From NCBI GenBank assembly GCA_021405325.1, contig QWII01000124.1, positions 1 through 44,588 on the forward strand: 44,588 nt of DNA. The letters run 5' to 3'. The notes beneath the pieces were generated by a model. It was not told the origin of the DNA and did no database searches. It saw only the letters and a program-made list of their open reading frames with translations. This DNA comes from Caldilinea sp. CFX5. GTDB lineage: Bacteria; Chloroflexota; Anaerolineae; Caldilineales; Caldilineaceae. Positions within the stretch are counted from its first letter, which is position 1; each line of letters opens with the position of its first letter. Both the position numbers and the translations under genes were made by a program. Of this stretch, positions 25,634-34,107 are shown one piece after another.

Positions 25634-26326
25634 TCAGCTTCGTTTGATCTTCAAGTTAATCAATGCACCCGCCTGCAGGCGGAGCGGATCGTCAATGTTA
25701 TTGGCGGCGGCAATCGCTTTCCAGTCGGCGCTGCGGCCATTGCGACCGGCCATTTGGGGCAAGCTATCCCCCGGTTGCGCCGGCTTGAGTGGGGTGGTGG
25801 CCCCGGTGGCCGGAGTGCGGGGGGCGGCATTGTTGGCGTTGTTCACCCGGCCGATGAGAAAGACGCCGGTGTCGCTGGACAAATTGAGCGCCACGGTCGC
25901 GCGCAAGGGCATCCCTTCTTCCGAAAAATAGTCGAGCGTTTCATCCATTGAATCGACCTTGCCCTCGAAGATAAAGCTGCCCCACTGGAAGCGGACAAAG
26001 GGGGGCGTGCGCTCTTCGTTGTCACTAAGCTTGGGCGACATGAAGTAGGCAACATCGCGTGTCTTCTGGCGCACATCGCTGCCGACTTCGGTCGTGTCAA
26101 AGAGCAGTTCCACGCTCAATTTGCTGGAGGGGCTGCCCACAAATTGGGACGACGAGCCGGCCGGCTGGTTGCCGCCGCTGTTCTGGTTGGCAAAGGCCAC
26201 CTTGAGCGTCTGCGGATTGAAATCCACCACCACCCGTTTGCCGCTGCCTTGATTCTGCTCCAACTGATCCTGCGCTTCGGTCAGCGACGGGATCTCGATC
26301 AGCGCGGCTTTGGCTTGTTCGGCCAT
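25634..26326 (-). CDS. CIS LysM-containing tube/baseplate connector (Afp7-like)
   Basis: The 230-aa protein has a beta-rich N-terminal domain (about 10-165) with VVVDFNPQTLKVAFANQN, KLSVELLFDTTEVG and PPFVRFQWGSFIFEGKVDS, which is characteristic of Afp7/T4 gp53-type CIS proteins. A LysM-like domain closes it (about 178-226, PGDSLPQMAGRNGRSADWKAIAAAN). In Afp/PVC this subunit joins the tube to the hub. The ribosome site is AGGAAGA. It starts 11 nt after the tube-2 stop. The assignment is strong. Confidence 0.9.
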   Translation of the reverse strand: MAEQAKAALIEIPSLTEAQDQLEQNQGSGKRVVVDFNPQTLKVAFANQNSGGNQPAGSSSQFVGSPSSKLSVELLFDTTEVGSDVRQKTRDVAYFMSPKLSDNEERTPPFVRFQWGSFIFEGKVDSMDETLDYFSEEGMPLRATVALNLSSDTGVFLIGRVNNANNAAPRTPATGATTPLKPAQPGDSLPQMAGRNGRSADWKAIAAANNIDDPLRLQAGALINLKIKRS

Positions 26327-26337
26327 CTTGGATCTTC

Positions 26338-26808
26338 CTAGCCCGTCTCGACGGTAAAATTGCTATAGGCAATCTGCATCTCTTCAATCGCCAACAGCCC
26401 ATCTTTGGCATTGAGGGCCGGCGCCTTCATTTTGATCGGCAGACAGCCATTGAGTTTGAACTTGACCTGTACGGCGCCGGCGCCATCACGCATGGTGACA
26501 TAGCCATCCGCCTTGAGACCGCGCGCGACATTGGAAGCCGCCGCCGAAAACCAGCTCCAGAGATCAAAGTTGTGGGTCATGCCCCGTTTGAGCGAAAGCG
26601 TGCCATAGGTGACGGGGCCGACCAGATGGGTCTGGCGCAGATTAAAGCCCCCTTCCTGCACGGTCTTCGGTTCCATGGTCATCTCCAGCCCGTCACATTC
26701 GGCAAAGGCTGCTTCACAGAGCGGGTCGGATAGATTCAGGTTGTTGGGCTGTTGCAGACGCAGCTCCACATCAAAGCGAAAGGCGGTAAACAGGGCGCCA
26801 TCGGCCAT
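26338..26808 (-). CDS. CIS inner tube protein 2 (Afp5-like)
   Basis: The 156-aa protein belongs to the T4 gp19-like tube family. It has FRFDVELRL at the start, FAECDGLEMTMEPKTVQEGG, then TLSLKRGMTHNFDLWSW and KAPALNAKDGLLAIEEMQIAYSNF. In Afp-type particles Afp5 forms a distinct ring between the tube shaft and the baseplate. The ribosome site is GGGAGAAG. Comparison with tube 1 shows the same strand order, so the two arose by duplication. Confidence 0.92.
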   Translation of the reverse strand: MADGALFTAFRFDVELRLQQPNNLNLSDPLCEAAFAECDGLEMTMEPKTVQEGGFNLRQTHLVGPVTYGTLSLKRGMTHNFDLWSWFSAAASNVARGLKADGYVTMRDGAGAVQVKFKLNGCLPIKMKAPALNAKDGLLAIEEMQIAYSNFTVETG

Positions 26809-26835
26809 TGTTGCTTCTCCCGGTAAATGCTAGAC

Positions 26836-29643
26836 TCAAAGCTCGACCAGTTGCAGGTCGCCATCAGTGTTGCGCAGCAGCCGCACAGTGATAAACTCCA
26901 AGGGCTGGGCCGGCGCCACTTGAATATCGACAAAAAAGCGTCCATTGTCGCGATCCGCCGGCCCATTGATCCGATTATCCAACACAATGCGGTAAGCTTG
27001 TTGGGGGGTGGCGCCGGCCAGGGCGCCCCGCTCAAAGAGTCCTTGTAACAGCCGGCCAAAGAGCAGCGCCACGGCATTGCGCAAGCGCTCATCGTTGTTT
27101 TCAAAGACATAGGCCATGCCCTGGGCAAAGGCGACCTTGCGCAGCAAAATGAGCAGCCGCCGCACGGAGAGCTGGAGCCACTCGCCTTCATCGCTCAGCG
27201 TGTGTGCGCTCATCATGCGGAAATCGCGCGGTTCCGGTCGCACCAGGTTAAAGCCAAGGGCAAAGAGTTCGGCCCATTCGGCATCCGCCAATGGTGGTTG
27301 CAACCCCAACACATTCTGCAACGGCGCATTGGCCGGCGCCACCCAGACCCCCCGTGCCAGCGCCCGTGCCGCAATGACGCCGCAGACGGCGCCATCGGGC
27401 GGGATGGCACGCAGTTGTCCCCCTGTGTCGCCCACGGCGTTGGCGGTCAGGAGCCAGGGATGGTAGACCGCGGCATAGCTCAGATCGGCCAGATTGCCAG
27501 GCCCTTGATAGCCCCCGGCGCGTGTCGGCAAGCCCAACCGGCTGCGCAGCGCCGTTGACCATTCGCGACAGTGGCGCAGCCCAAAGTGTTCGGGCAGGGT
27601 CAAAATCGCCACCCAATCGCGGCGCGCCTGCCCCAAGTTGATCAAGGCCTGATGCAGTTCGAGCAGCGTGGCGTAGACGCCGGTAAAGTTGAGAATACGC
27701 GCCGACTCCTCAGCCGCCGCCAGGATGGGCAGGTTGCTTTCCGCGCTGTCGCCCCTGTTCTGCGCCGGCGCGCGCGCCTCGTTCTCCGCCGGCGCCGGGG
27801 ACGCTGCCGGCGGCGATGTGACTTCCACGGCACAGGGTTGAAAGCGTGACCGGTCGGGCGGTGGCGGCGGTTCCGGTTCCGGCTCTTCGTCTGGTTCAAG
27901 CACGGGCGGGGCGGTCCAGGCCACATGGATCGCATCGGGCACGGCGATCAACGCCACTTCGTCCAGCGGGAAGAGACTGTGCATTCCCCGCAGCCGTTGC
28001 TGCTGGATCGCATAGCGGTCGGTCGCCTGTTGGGCCAGCGTGGTCGCCGTGCCCGTCTGGGCCGCGGGATTGGGGACCAGATCCCGATCGACAAAGAGCG
28101 CGGCGCGGTAAGTCTTTGCCAGATCATCATCGCCGATTACCAAGGGCTGTGACAGCGCCGTGGGATCGGCTTGGGCAGCGTCAAAGAAGGTTCCCATGCC
28201 CAACGGGAGGTAGGTCTGGCCGTTGGGTGACAGGGGCGCCAACTGGCCGGCCAACGCCACCGGATCCGGCGGGCCTTCTTCAAGCTGTGGATTGCGGGTG
28301 GCTTGTTGCATGGCGCGGTAACGCGTCGCCGCCTGGGTCGCCCGTTCTGGGTTGACCGGCAGTTGCAAGAGCCGACTTGATGCCAACAGGATCATATTGC
28401 CCCAAAAGCGGGGATGGGTCGGATCAAAGCCCAAATCGGTCACGATGATCCGCTGTTGGCCGGCGGCCGGCGCTGCTTGACCAGCCGCACGCGCTGTTTG
28501 CGTCGCCTCCTGCACAAGCAGATCAAAGCGTAAGCGCTCCACCTGGCTTGGTGGCAAGGCGGTCGGTAGCGTCAGGGTCGGTTCCTGTTCAAGCAAGGCG
28601 CCGGCCGCGAACAGAGTGCCCTGTGCCGGCGGCGAAGTCAGGCTGACCTGGGTGCGTATCGCTTCCACCGGCAGCAACAGCGTCAACCGAACAGCCGGTG
28701 ACGCCGGTGCGGTTATGGTCAGTTGCAGCAGATCGCCGACCTGCACCGGCGGGTTACGCAGGGGGTGGCCGGCAAGAAAGAGGGCAAAGCCTTCACCATT
28801 GGGGCCGGCGAAGATCGTTCCGCCATCGGGTAAGGTTTGCTGCCCTTGACAAGTAATGTGAACGATCTGCGCAATGACGCCAATGTTTGCGTCTGTTGCC
28901 GCCGGTGGGCTTTCTTCGCCCAGCGCTGTCCAGAGGGCGGCGGCAGTGTGAAAGCAGCGGCGCTGTTGCAGAAGTTGAAAGCGTTGGGCCGCCCCCGCTT
29001 CATCACCGGACATGGCGGCAACTGATGCGTCCACCACAGGCGCCACTGTCACCAGATAATGTGGCTGGGATGCGGCAAAGGTTAGCCGTAACAGGTCGCC
29101 CCGTTCGATGGGCAGGGGCGCGCCGCCGTTGGGCCAGGTGAGATAACCCGGTTCAGCCAACTGGTCAGCGGCCGGCAAAGGCAAGACACGCAACTGGGTA
29201 GCCAGCCCCAGCGTAGACGACCAGCGGCCCGGCCACGCCGCATCAACCGTGCACCGTGCCACTTGGTGGAGGTCATTCCCGGCGGGGGCAAAGGCGACCA
29301 GACCCGGTGCGCAGAAACGGCTCGCCGCCGCCTGGGGGCCGGCCACGCGCACGACATAGCAGCGCCGGCCACCGTTGGCAAAGAAACCGGCCACTGCCGC
29401 CGGCAAGCTCGCATAGCGGATCGCGCCGTCGCTTTTGCGGGCCACCGCCAGATCACCGCCAAAGATGGCGTGGTAGGTGTCGATGTCCTCAAGCGCGACC
29501 GGTGTATCGACCGGGCCGCGTTGGGCAAAGCCGACAAAGGCGGCGACATCGAGCGGCGGCAAGCTAAACCGGGTCGCTTCGGTTTTTTCTTGAAAGTAGA
29601 TCCCCGGTCGACGCAGGGTGTTTGTTCCAGCTTGAGCAACCAT
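26836..29643 (-). CDS. CIS giant sheath protein 2 with large insertion
   Basis: This 935-aa protein has sheath ends around an unusual middle. Residues 10-105 (GIYFQEK, VAAFVGFAQRGP, FFANGGRRCYVVRV) and the C-terminal ~150 residues (RRLLILLRKVAFAQGMAYVFENND, NGRFFVDIQVAPAQPLEFITVRL) are standard tail-sheath. Between them lie two related beta modules, around 165-205 and 285-325, each with GDLLxLTx, and a Pro/Glu-rich linker near 580-600. The other sheath is 609 aa. In Afp, alternative sheaths occupy defined places, usually near the baseplate. Extra surface domains could bind partners or host. It starts 9 nt after tube 1. Confidence 0.88.
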   Translation of the reverse strand: MVAQAGTNTLRRPGIYFQEKTEATRFSLPPLDVAAFVGFAQRGPVDTPVALEDIDTYHAIFGGDLAVARKSDGAIRYASLPAAVAGFFANGGRRCYVVRVAGPQAAASRFCAPGLVAFAPAGNDLHQVARCTVDAAWPGRWSSTLGLATQLRVLPLPAADQLAEPGYLTWPNGGAPLPIERGDLLRLTFAASQPHYLVTVAPVVDASVAAMSGDEAGAAQRFQLLQQRRCFHTAAALWTALGEESPPAATDANIGVIAQIVHITCQGQQTLPDGGTIFAGPNGEGFALFLAGHPLRNPPVQVGDLLQLTITAPASPAVRLTLLLPVEAIRTQVSLTSPPAQGTLFAAGALLEQEPTLTLPTALPPSQVERLRFDLLVQEATQTARAAGQAAPAAGQQRIIVTDLGFDPTHPRFWGNMILLASSRLLQLPVNPERATQAATRYRAMQQATRNPQLEEGPPDPVALAGQLAPLSPNGQTYLPLGMGTFFDAAQADPTALSQPLVIGDDDLAKTYRAALFVDRDLVPNPAAQTGTATTLAQQATDRYAIQQQRLRGMHSLFPLDEVALIAVPDAIHVAWTAPPVLEPDEEPEPEPPPPPDRSRFQPCAVEVTSPPAASPAPAENEARAPAQNRGDSAESNLPILAAAEESARILNFTGVYATLLELHQALINLGQARRDWVAILTLPEHFGLRHCREWSTALRSRLGLPTRAGGYQGPGNLADLSYAAVYHPWLLTANAVGDTGGQLRAIPPDGAVCGVIAARALARGVWVAPANAPLQNVLGLQPPLADAEWAELFALGFNLVRPEPRDFRMMSAHTLSDEGEWLQLSVRRLLILLRKVAFAQGMAYVFENNDERLRNAVALLFGRLLQGLFERGALAGATPQQAYRIVLDNRINGPADRDNGRFFVDIQVAPAQPLEFITVRLLRNTDGDLQLVEL

Positions 29644-29652
29644 GAAAGCTTC

Positions 29653-30105
29653 TTATTCCATATCAATCCGTTCACAGCAGAGCACCAGTTCTTCAATGGC
29701 GACCTCGGTCCCTGCGCCGGAAAGCGTGGGGGCGGTGTATTTCATTGGCCGCGCATTGGTCAACTTCCAGGTCATGGCAATGGCGCTACGATCTTCGCTC
29801 TGCAACTGGATTGTCACCGTGCGCAGTTGGTTCTGTGTGCCGTTGCGCAGCTCGTTCACCCATTGATAGAGGTCGAGCGAACCGATCACGCCGCGCTTGA
29901 GCGTCACATCCGGCACTTTGTAGGCGCCGGTGATCTTCCGTGGCGCGTTATCTTTTTCGTTGCCGTTGCGATACTCAGCAACATTCAGCTCCAACCCCAG
30001 ACCGCTCACCTCCTGGAAGCCGGCCTGAAAACTTTCTGTGTCCCCCGTCCCCAGATCAACCAGAAAGTTGAACTGGCTATAGGGACGTTCGCGAAATTCA
30101 GCCAT
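29653..30105 (-). CDS. CIS inner tube protein 1 (Afp1-like)
   Basis: This 150-aa T4 gp19-like tube protein has the classic layout: FNFLVDLG, FQEVSGLGLELNVAEYRNG, then VTLKRGVIGSLDLYQWVNEL and SGAGTEVAIEELVLCCERID. It polymerises into the hollow inner tube that is propelled out on contraction. Gene order places it between the two sheaths. A GGAGA-type ribosome site precedes the ATG, and the gap upstream holds the CACAGAG hairpin. The call is secure. Confidence 0.95.
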   Translation of the reverse strand: MAEFRERPYSQFNFLVDLGTGDTESFQAGFQEVSGLGLELNVAEYRNGNEKDNAPRKITGAYKVPDVTLKRGVIGSLDLYQWVNELRNGTQNQLRTVTIQLQSEDRSAIAMTWKLTNARPMKYTAPTLSGAGTEVAIEELVLCCERIDME

Positions 30106-30148
30106 CTACAGTCTCCTTCTTCATGTCTTCGTGTCGTAACTGCCAAGG

Positions 30149-30242
30149 TACACAGAGATCACAGAGGCGGCGCAGAGGATACAGAGTTTTTTCTCTTTGT
30201 TTTTCTCTGCGTTCTCTGTGGATTCTCCGTGGTCTCTGTGTA
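30149..30242. repeat. CACAGAG-type imperfect hairpin between sheath and tube genes
   Basis: Two 38-nt arms (30149-30186 and 30205-30242) pair at about 28 positions, with several of the rest as wobbles, around a T-rich loop. It lies in the 195-nt gap between sheath 1 and tube 1 on the minus strand and belongs to the same general palindrome type as 4884-4927. Confidence 0.6.
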
Positions 30243-30300
30243 ACGACTTCGTAGCTACTTTGTGTCTTCGCGCCTTTGTGGTGAACTGTCCGACGTTGGC

Positions 30301-32130
30301 TTACACCGGGCGGTCGGCGGTAAATTGACCGATGCGGAAGATGACAAATTCGGCCGGGCGAAGCGGGGCCACGCCGATCAAACAGATCAAGCGGCCATTG
30401 TCCAAGTCATTCTGCGTCATGGTCGAACGGTCACAGCGTACAAAGTAGGCCAGTTCCGGTTTTTCCCCTAACAAGCGGCCCGACTTCCATTCATTAAAGA
30501 GGAAATCCTCAACCGTGCGGCGGACATTGGCCCAGAGCGCCGGCCCGTTGTTTTCAAAGACAACCCACTGGGTGCCTAGTTCAATCGAGCGTTCCAGATA
30601 GAGAAAATAGCGGCGCACATTGACATACTTCCATTCAGGGTCAGAGCTGGTTGTGCGGCCACCCCAGAGACGGTAGCCGCGCCCCTCGAAGAAGCGAAAG
30701 CAGTTGATCCCTTCGGGATTGAGGACATCCTGTTGGGCCTTGTTGAGCAGAAATTCAAAGCCGATTGCCTGGCGCACCACTTCGTTGGCCGGCGTCTTGT
30801 GGACCCCGTGATCCACATCGTTGCGGGCATAGATGCCGGCAACGGTGCTGCTGGGTGGGATGAGCAGTTCCTGGCTTGAGAGCGGATCAAGAATTTTGAT
30901 CCAGGGATAGTAGAGCGCGGCGCGGGTGGAGTCGATCCGGCCTTTGAACGCGCGAATCTGGGAAACGATCTGGTCGTTCGGCGCATCGAGCACGGCGATC
31001 CGGTAGCGCATCTTTTCGCAATGGATCTGTAACGCATTCTGGATCCCGATAATCAAATTGGCGTTGTTGGTATAATCAAAAGAGTGACCGGGAGCGGCGA
31101 GGATCGAGATGTCTTCCAGATCCTCCAGGGCCGCCAGCCCGCTTTTCGCTTGCTGTTCACTTTCGCCGCTATAGGCATCCAGGCCGGGGACGAGGCCATC
31201 AGCGCCACCCGTCAGTTGATAGGGCTGGCGCGCCGCTTCTAGATCGCCCGTAAAGGCAGCCGTCAGGGCGACCGACCCAATGAGGGCCAGAGCTAGGGCG
31301 CTGCCGGTGGTAAGTGCGCTATCCGCGTCGATCTGGAGCGGCACCGTCAAATGGAGCAGCCGTGAATCGGGCGTGGCCGTAAAATATTCAACCAGTCCCA
31401 GCCGGTGTTGGGGGTGAAGGGCAAAGCCTTCCAAGAACTCACTCTCCCCAAAGCGATCCTTGGGGCGTTGGGGGCGGATGATGGGTCTTTCGATCAACAG
31501 ATCCACCGTCAGGATGCGCACCATTGCCGTCGCGGGCAAGGTGTCCGTTGGGTCATCGGGATTGGTGGCAACCAGCGTATCGCCCGTGCGCACCATATCG
31601 TAGAGCGCCAGCTCAATCGGACTGGTGGTGTCCGCAACGGCAACGGTGTCATGTTCTTGTAATCTTGGCGATGCCAGGGGAACCGGCGGGCTAAAGCGGG
31701 GCAAAAAGGTGACGCGCATGTCCCCGGCGGCCCCTGGAAAGCGGGCGCGCAGCGTCACCAGCGTAGGGGGCGGTGACGCCAATGTGTCGGCATTGGTCGT
31801 CGTTGCGTGACCATCCCCCAGTGGGGAGTCGGCGTCCGGCGGAGCGTAGACGCGGGCAACATAAAGACGGCTCCCCCCTTCTTCAAAGAAGGCGCGCACG
31901 CCGTAGGCCAGATAATTGGTGCGCACCGTGCCGTCAAAGTTCAGAGGTTCCAGGCCGCCGTAGATCCGCTCAAAGTCGGCGAAACTGGTGAGCAGTTCCG
32001 GTTCCCCATCGGTAGGCCCAAAGCGGGTCGGCCCGACAAAGGCCGCCGTACTAGTACTGACACCTTCAATGCTTTTGGCGCGGAAGCTGACTTCTTCCAC
32101 ATAGACGCCAGGGGCAAGATATTCAGGCAT
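30301..32130 (-). CDS. CIS main sheath protein (Afp2-like)
   Basis: This 609-aa tail-sheath protein begins at ATG 32130, supported by GGAGAAA 7 nt upstream and by the MPEYLAPGVYVEEV start typical of the family. Conserved parts include SIEGVSTSTAAFVGPTRFGP, FFEEGGSRLYVARV, the subtilisin-like core (GHSFDYTNNANLIIGIQNAL), WGGRTTSSDPEWKYVNVRRY, and the C-terminal DLDNGRLICLIGVAPLRPAEFVIFRI strand-exchange region. It forms the contractile outer tube. Gaps of 247 nt upstream and 195 nt downstream, both with hairpins, set it apart from its neighbours and may reflect separate control of this high-copy subunit. Confidence 0.95.
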   Translation of the reverse strand: MPEYLAPGVYVEEVSFRAKSIEGVSTSTAAFVGPTRFGPTDGEPELLTSFADFERIYGGLEPLNFDGTVRTNYLAYGVRAFFEEGGSRLYVARVYAPPDADSPLGDGHATTTNADTLASPPPTLVTLRARFPGAAGDMRVTFLPRFSPPVPLASPRLQEHDTVAVADTTSPIELALYDMVRTGDTLVATNPDDPTDTLPATAMVRILTVDLLIERPIIRPQRPKDRFGESEFLEGFALHPQHRLGLVEYFTATPDSRLLHLTVPLQIDADSALTTGSALALALIGSVALTAAFTGDLEAARQPYQLTGGADGLVPGLDAYSGESEQQAKSGLAALEDLEDISILAAPGHSFDYTNNANLIIGIQNALQIHCEKMRYRIAVLDAPNDQIVSQIRAFKGRIDSTRAALYYPWIKILDPLSSQELLIPPSSTVAGIYARNDVDHGVHKTPANEVVRQAIGFEFLLNKAQQDVLNPEGINCFRFFEGRGYRLWGGRTTSSDPEWKYVNVRRYFLYLERSIELGTQWVVFENNGPALWANVRRTVEDFLFNEWKSGRLLGEKPELAYFVRCDRSTMTQNDLDNGRLICLIGVAPLRPAEFVIFRIGQFTADRPV

Positions 32131-32377
32131 AATATTTCTCCGTCTGACCAAGGGTAAATAAGCTTGACGCTGCCGATAAGACGATCAGTAGTCCGCAGTT
32201 GTCTAGTACAGAGCGGCCTAAGTAAGCCAGTAGGTCAGTAGGACAGTAAGTCAGTCACTGTCTCACTGTCTCACTGTCTCACTGGCAACTATGGGTTTAT
32301 TTACGCCGTCGTGTACTAGCCGCATAGTCCAGAGTCGGTCTATTCCCATCGCGGTGACGTTGCGCTCTACTGACAAT
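32131..32377. other. Gap before the sheath gene with 8-nt tandem repeat
   Basis: No gene is seen. An actgtctc unit is repeated 3.5 times (32257-32284) and can fold onto the upstream cagtaggtcagt-type repeats (32229-32255), giving a hairpin in the sheath mRNA leader. A CTAGTAC/GTACTAG pair (about 32195 and 32315) lies outside it. A promoter for the sheath gene may exist, but no convincing -35/-10 pair was seen. Confidence 0.5.
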
Positions 32378-33283
32378 TTATGGTGATGAGGGCGCCGACG
32401 CCAGCAGAAGGTGGGATAAGCCATCGGTGGCCAGGCGAAACTCCTCGGCAAAGACCAGTTGATCCGTCACTTCGTCCACTGGCGGCCCGCCCGCTTGCAG
32501 AAAAAGCTGGGCTGGGCGTTGGCGGCGAATGCTACGCAAGTCGGGAACGGTGTAGCCCGGCGGGAAATCCAATACCGCCGGCTCGTAGAAGATGCGGATG
32601 GTCAGCGGCCACTGTTGTTGCCCGCTCAGCGGCGGCGGTGAGCCATTGCCCAGGGCGCGGGTAAAGGTTGGGTAGGGAAAGATCACAACCGCACTCCCAT
32701 TCTCTGCCGTCAGCCCAACCCAGCGCTGGGTTGCCATCTGCACTTCCAAGAGCGCAAAGGCCGCTGGTCGCTCCCCAAGCTGGTCATAGAGCTGCGCCCG
32801 CAGGACCGCCGTGCCCGGTGGCGGTGTACGGGTCGGCGCCGAAAAGAGATAGAAGTTGGCGCCGCCATCATCCAGCGGCGGGCTGTTCACCCCGCCTGGC
32901 CGATAGAGACCCGGGTAGGGCAGCGGCAGATCGATCTGCACCAGGGCGGGCAAAAAACGGTGGGCGTTGTCCTTTACCGCAACCACAAAGCGCGTTGTTT
33001 CCGGCGGACTCCCCTCCGGCAAGGCGCCATGCTCCAGATGGCGCAAACCGGGCAGACCTTGAAAGGCATAGACCCCGCCGCCGGTACGAAAGGCTATGTG
33101 TGGGCGCTGGCGCAAATCCGCCGCCGGTGTCGCTGTCACTAGCAGACCGTCGGTAATGGGACGCTCCTGCGCCGGGTCTTGAAAGCGAATGCCCAGCAAG
33201 GTCGTGGTTGAAAGCTGCTCGACCGTGGCCACGCCGCCGATCAAGGACGCCCCGGTAGACACCGTTATTGTCGTCGTCATCAC
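32378..33283 (-). CDS. Unknown beta-rich CIS-associated protein (301 aa)
   Basis: I do not recognise this 301-aa protein. It looks all-beta: an N-terminal strand region (~25-130, with ITDGLLVTATP and TTRFVVAVKD) is followed by a Pro-rich turn and a second region (~155-250, AVLRAQLYDQLGERPAAFALLEVQ and LTAENGSAVVIFPYP). That second region resembles the carboxypeptidase-regulatory-like fold. No catalytic motif, signal peptide or membrane segment is present. Its ATG overlaps the TGA of the DUF4255 gene by 4 nt (ATGA), so the two are translationally coupled. A cap, terminator partner or sheath-end role is possible from its place in front of the sheath. Confidence 0.6.
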   Translation of the reverse strand: MMTTTITVSTGASLIGGVATVEQLSTTTLLGIRFQDPAQERPITDGLLVTATPAADLRQRPHIAFRTGGGVYAFQGLPGLRHLEHGALPEGSPPETTRFVVAVKDNAHRFLPALVQIDLPLPYPGLYRPGGVNSPPLDDGGANFYLFSAPTRTPPPGTAVLRAQLYDQLGERPAAFALLEVQMATQRWVGLTAENGSAVVIFPYPTFTRALGNGSPPPLSGQQQWPLTIRIFYEPAVLDFPPGYTVPDLRSIRRQRPAQLFLQAGGPPVDEVTDQLVFAEEFRLATDGLSHLLLASAPSSP

Positions 33284-33873
33284 GCGGTCACCTTGGTGCT
33301 ATAGGCAAAGCGGCGTTCCTGGATCGGCAAGCCCTCGGCCACCGGCAAGCTGGAGTCGATCTGGATATTGCGCGCGTAGTAGGGCACCGAGATTTGATAG
33401 CGGTTCTCCGTCACCGTCTCCCAGATGCGCAGAATATCCTCGTTGGTCAATTCGGCAATGTTGATCTCCACCGTTTCATCAGCGGCAAAGACATCGGGCG
33501 CCGCCGCGTTGAGCAGACCAGCCGGGAAACTGGGCATATCTTCCAGCACACGCATGGCAAAGCCCATCAATTCCTGTTGTAACGAAGCGTCTTGCGCCCA
33601 GGCCGTGATCAGAAAATAGAGATCGAGCGGCAGGCGCGAACGCAGCCTCCGACCATCGGGGCCACGGCGGCCGGCGGGGGTGCGATAGCTGCCATTGGGC
33701 AGGATGCGGTAGAGAAAGAGCGAAATCCCCGCCACCATGGGCCGGTTAAAATTGTCGGATTGGTAAACGGCAAAGGTAAAGCCTTCGTCGCCCAAGCCGG
33801 CCTGTTGAAAGCGACTCTCCAGTAGATCAATCACCGCCTGAGAAACTGCCCGTATCGCCTGATAAGAAGCCAT
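33280..33873 (-). CDS. CIS tail terminator, DUF4255/Pvc16-like (Afp16-like)
   Basis: This 197-aa protein fits the DUF4255/Pvc16 N-terminal family. It has AIRAVSQAVIDLLESRF at the start, VYQSDNFNRPMVAGISLFLYRILPNGSYR, LPLDLYFLITAWAQDASLQQELMGFAMRVLEDMP and ELTNEDILRIWETVTENRYQISVPYYARNI. Afp16 caps the tube and ends elongation. It comes near the head of the operon, 3 nt after the 76-aa gene. Family assignment is strong. Confidence 0.92.
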   Translation of the reverse strand: MASYQAIRAVSQAVIDLLESRFQQAGLGDEGFTFAVYQSDNFNRPMVAGISLFLYRILPNGSYRTPAGRRGPDGRRLRSRLPLDLYFLITAWAQDASLQQELMGFAMRVLEDMPSFPAGLLNAAAPDVFAADETVEINIAELTNEDILRIWETVTENRYQISVPYYARNIQIDSSLPVAEGLPIQERRFAYSTKVTA

Positions 33874-33876
33874 AGC

Positions 33877-34107
33877 TCAATCCTCGGTCGCTGGATCCGG
33901 TTGAATGCCTAGCGCGGCCAGATGGGGCCGCACCAATGCAAGCAGCTTATGCAAATCGCGAAAGTAGTAGCGCTTGTGGGAAGTAACATGCTCCAACTCA
34001 CCCGTCCAGACAATCGGCGCTTCGGCAAACTCACGCGGCTCGACCCAAATGCGAATGATGAAGGTTTCCGTTTTCTCATCGTATTTAGGCATGGTTGACC
34101 GTATCAT
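33877..34107 (-). CDS. Small conserved-looking protein at the head of the CIS cluster (76 aa)
   Basis: The frame encodes a small protein with FIIRIWVEPREFAEAPIVWTGELEHVT then a helix FRDLHKLLALVRPHL. This beta-beta-alpha layout is common in short cyanobacterial and Chloroflexota hypothetical proteins. The start may be ATG 34107 or ATG 34092 (71 aa); neither has a clear ribosome site. The stop is 3 nt before the DUF4255 start, which supports it being the first gene of the operon. The function is unknown. Confidence 0.55.
   Translation of the reverse strand: MIRSTMPKYDEKTETFIIRIWVEPREFAEAPIVWTGELEHVTSHKRYYFRDLHKLLALVRPHLAALGIQPDPATED

Noticed and set aside
32229..32284. Short CRISPR-like array
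   Set aside because: The 8-nt tandem unit has no spacers and folds with its upstream neighbour as a hairpin.
5043..34107. Prophage or T6SS as an explanation for the tail genes
   Set aside because: No head, portal, terminase, integrase, lysis or replication genes; no TssJLM or ClpV; presence of DUF4255, AAA+ ATPase and DUF4157 fits CIS.
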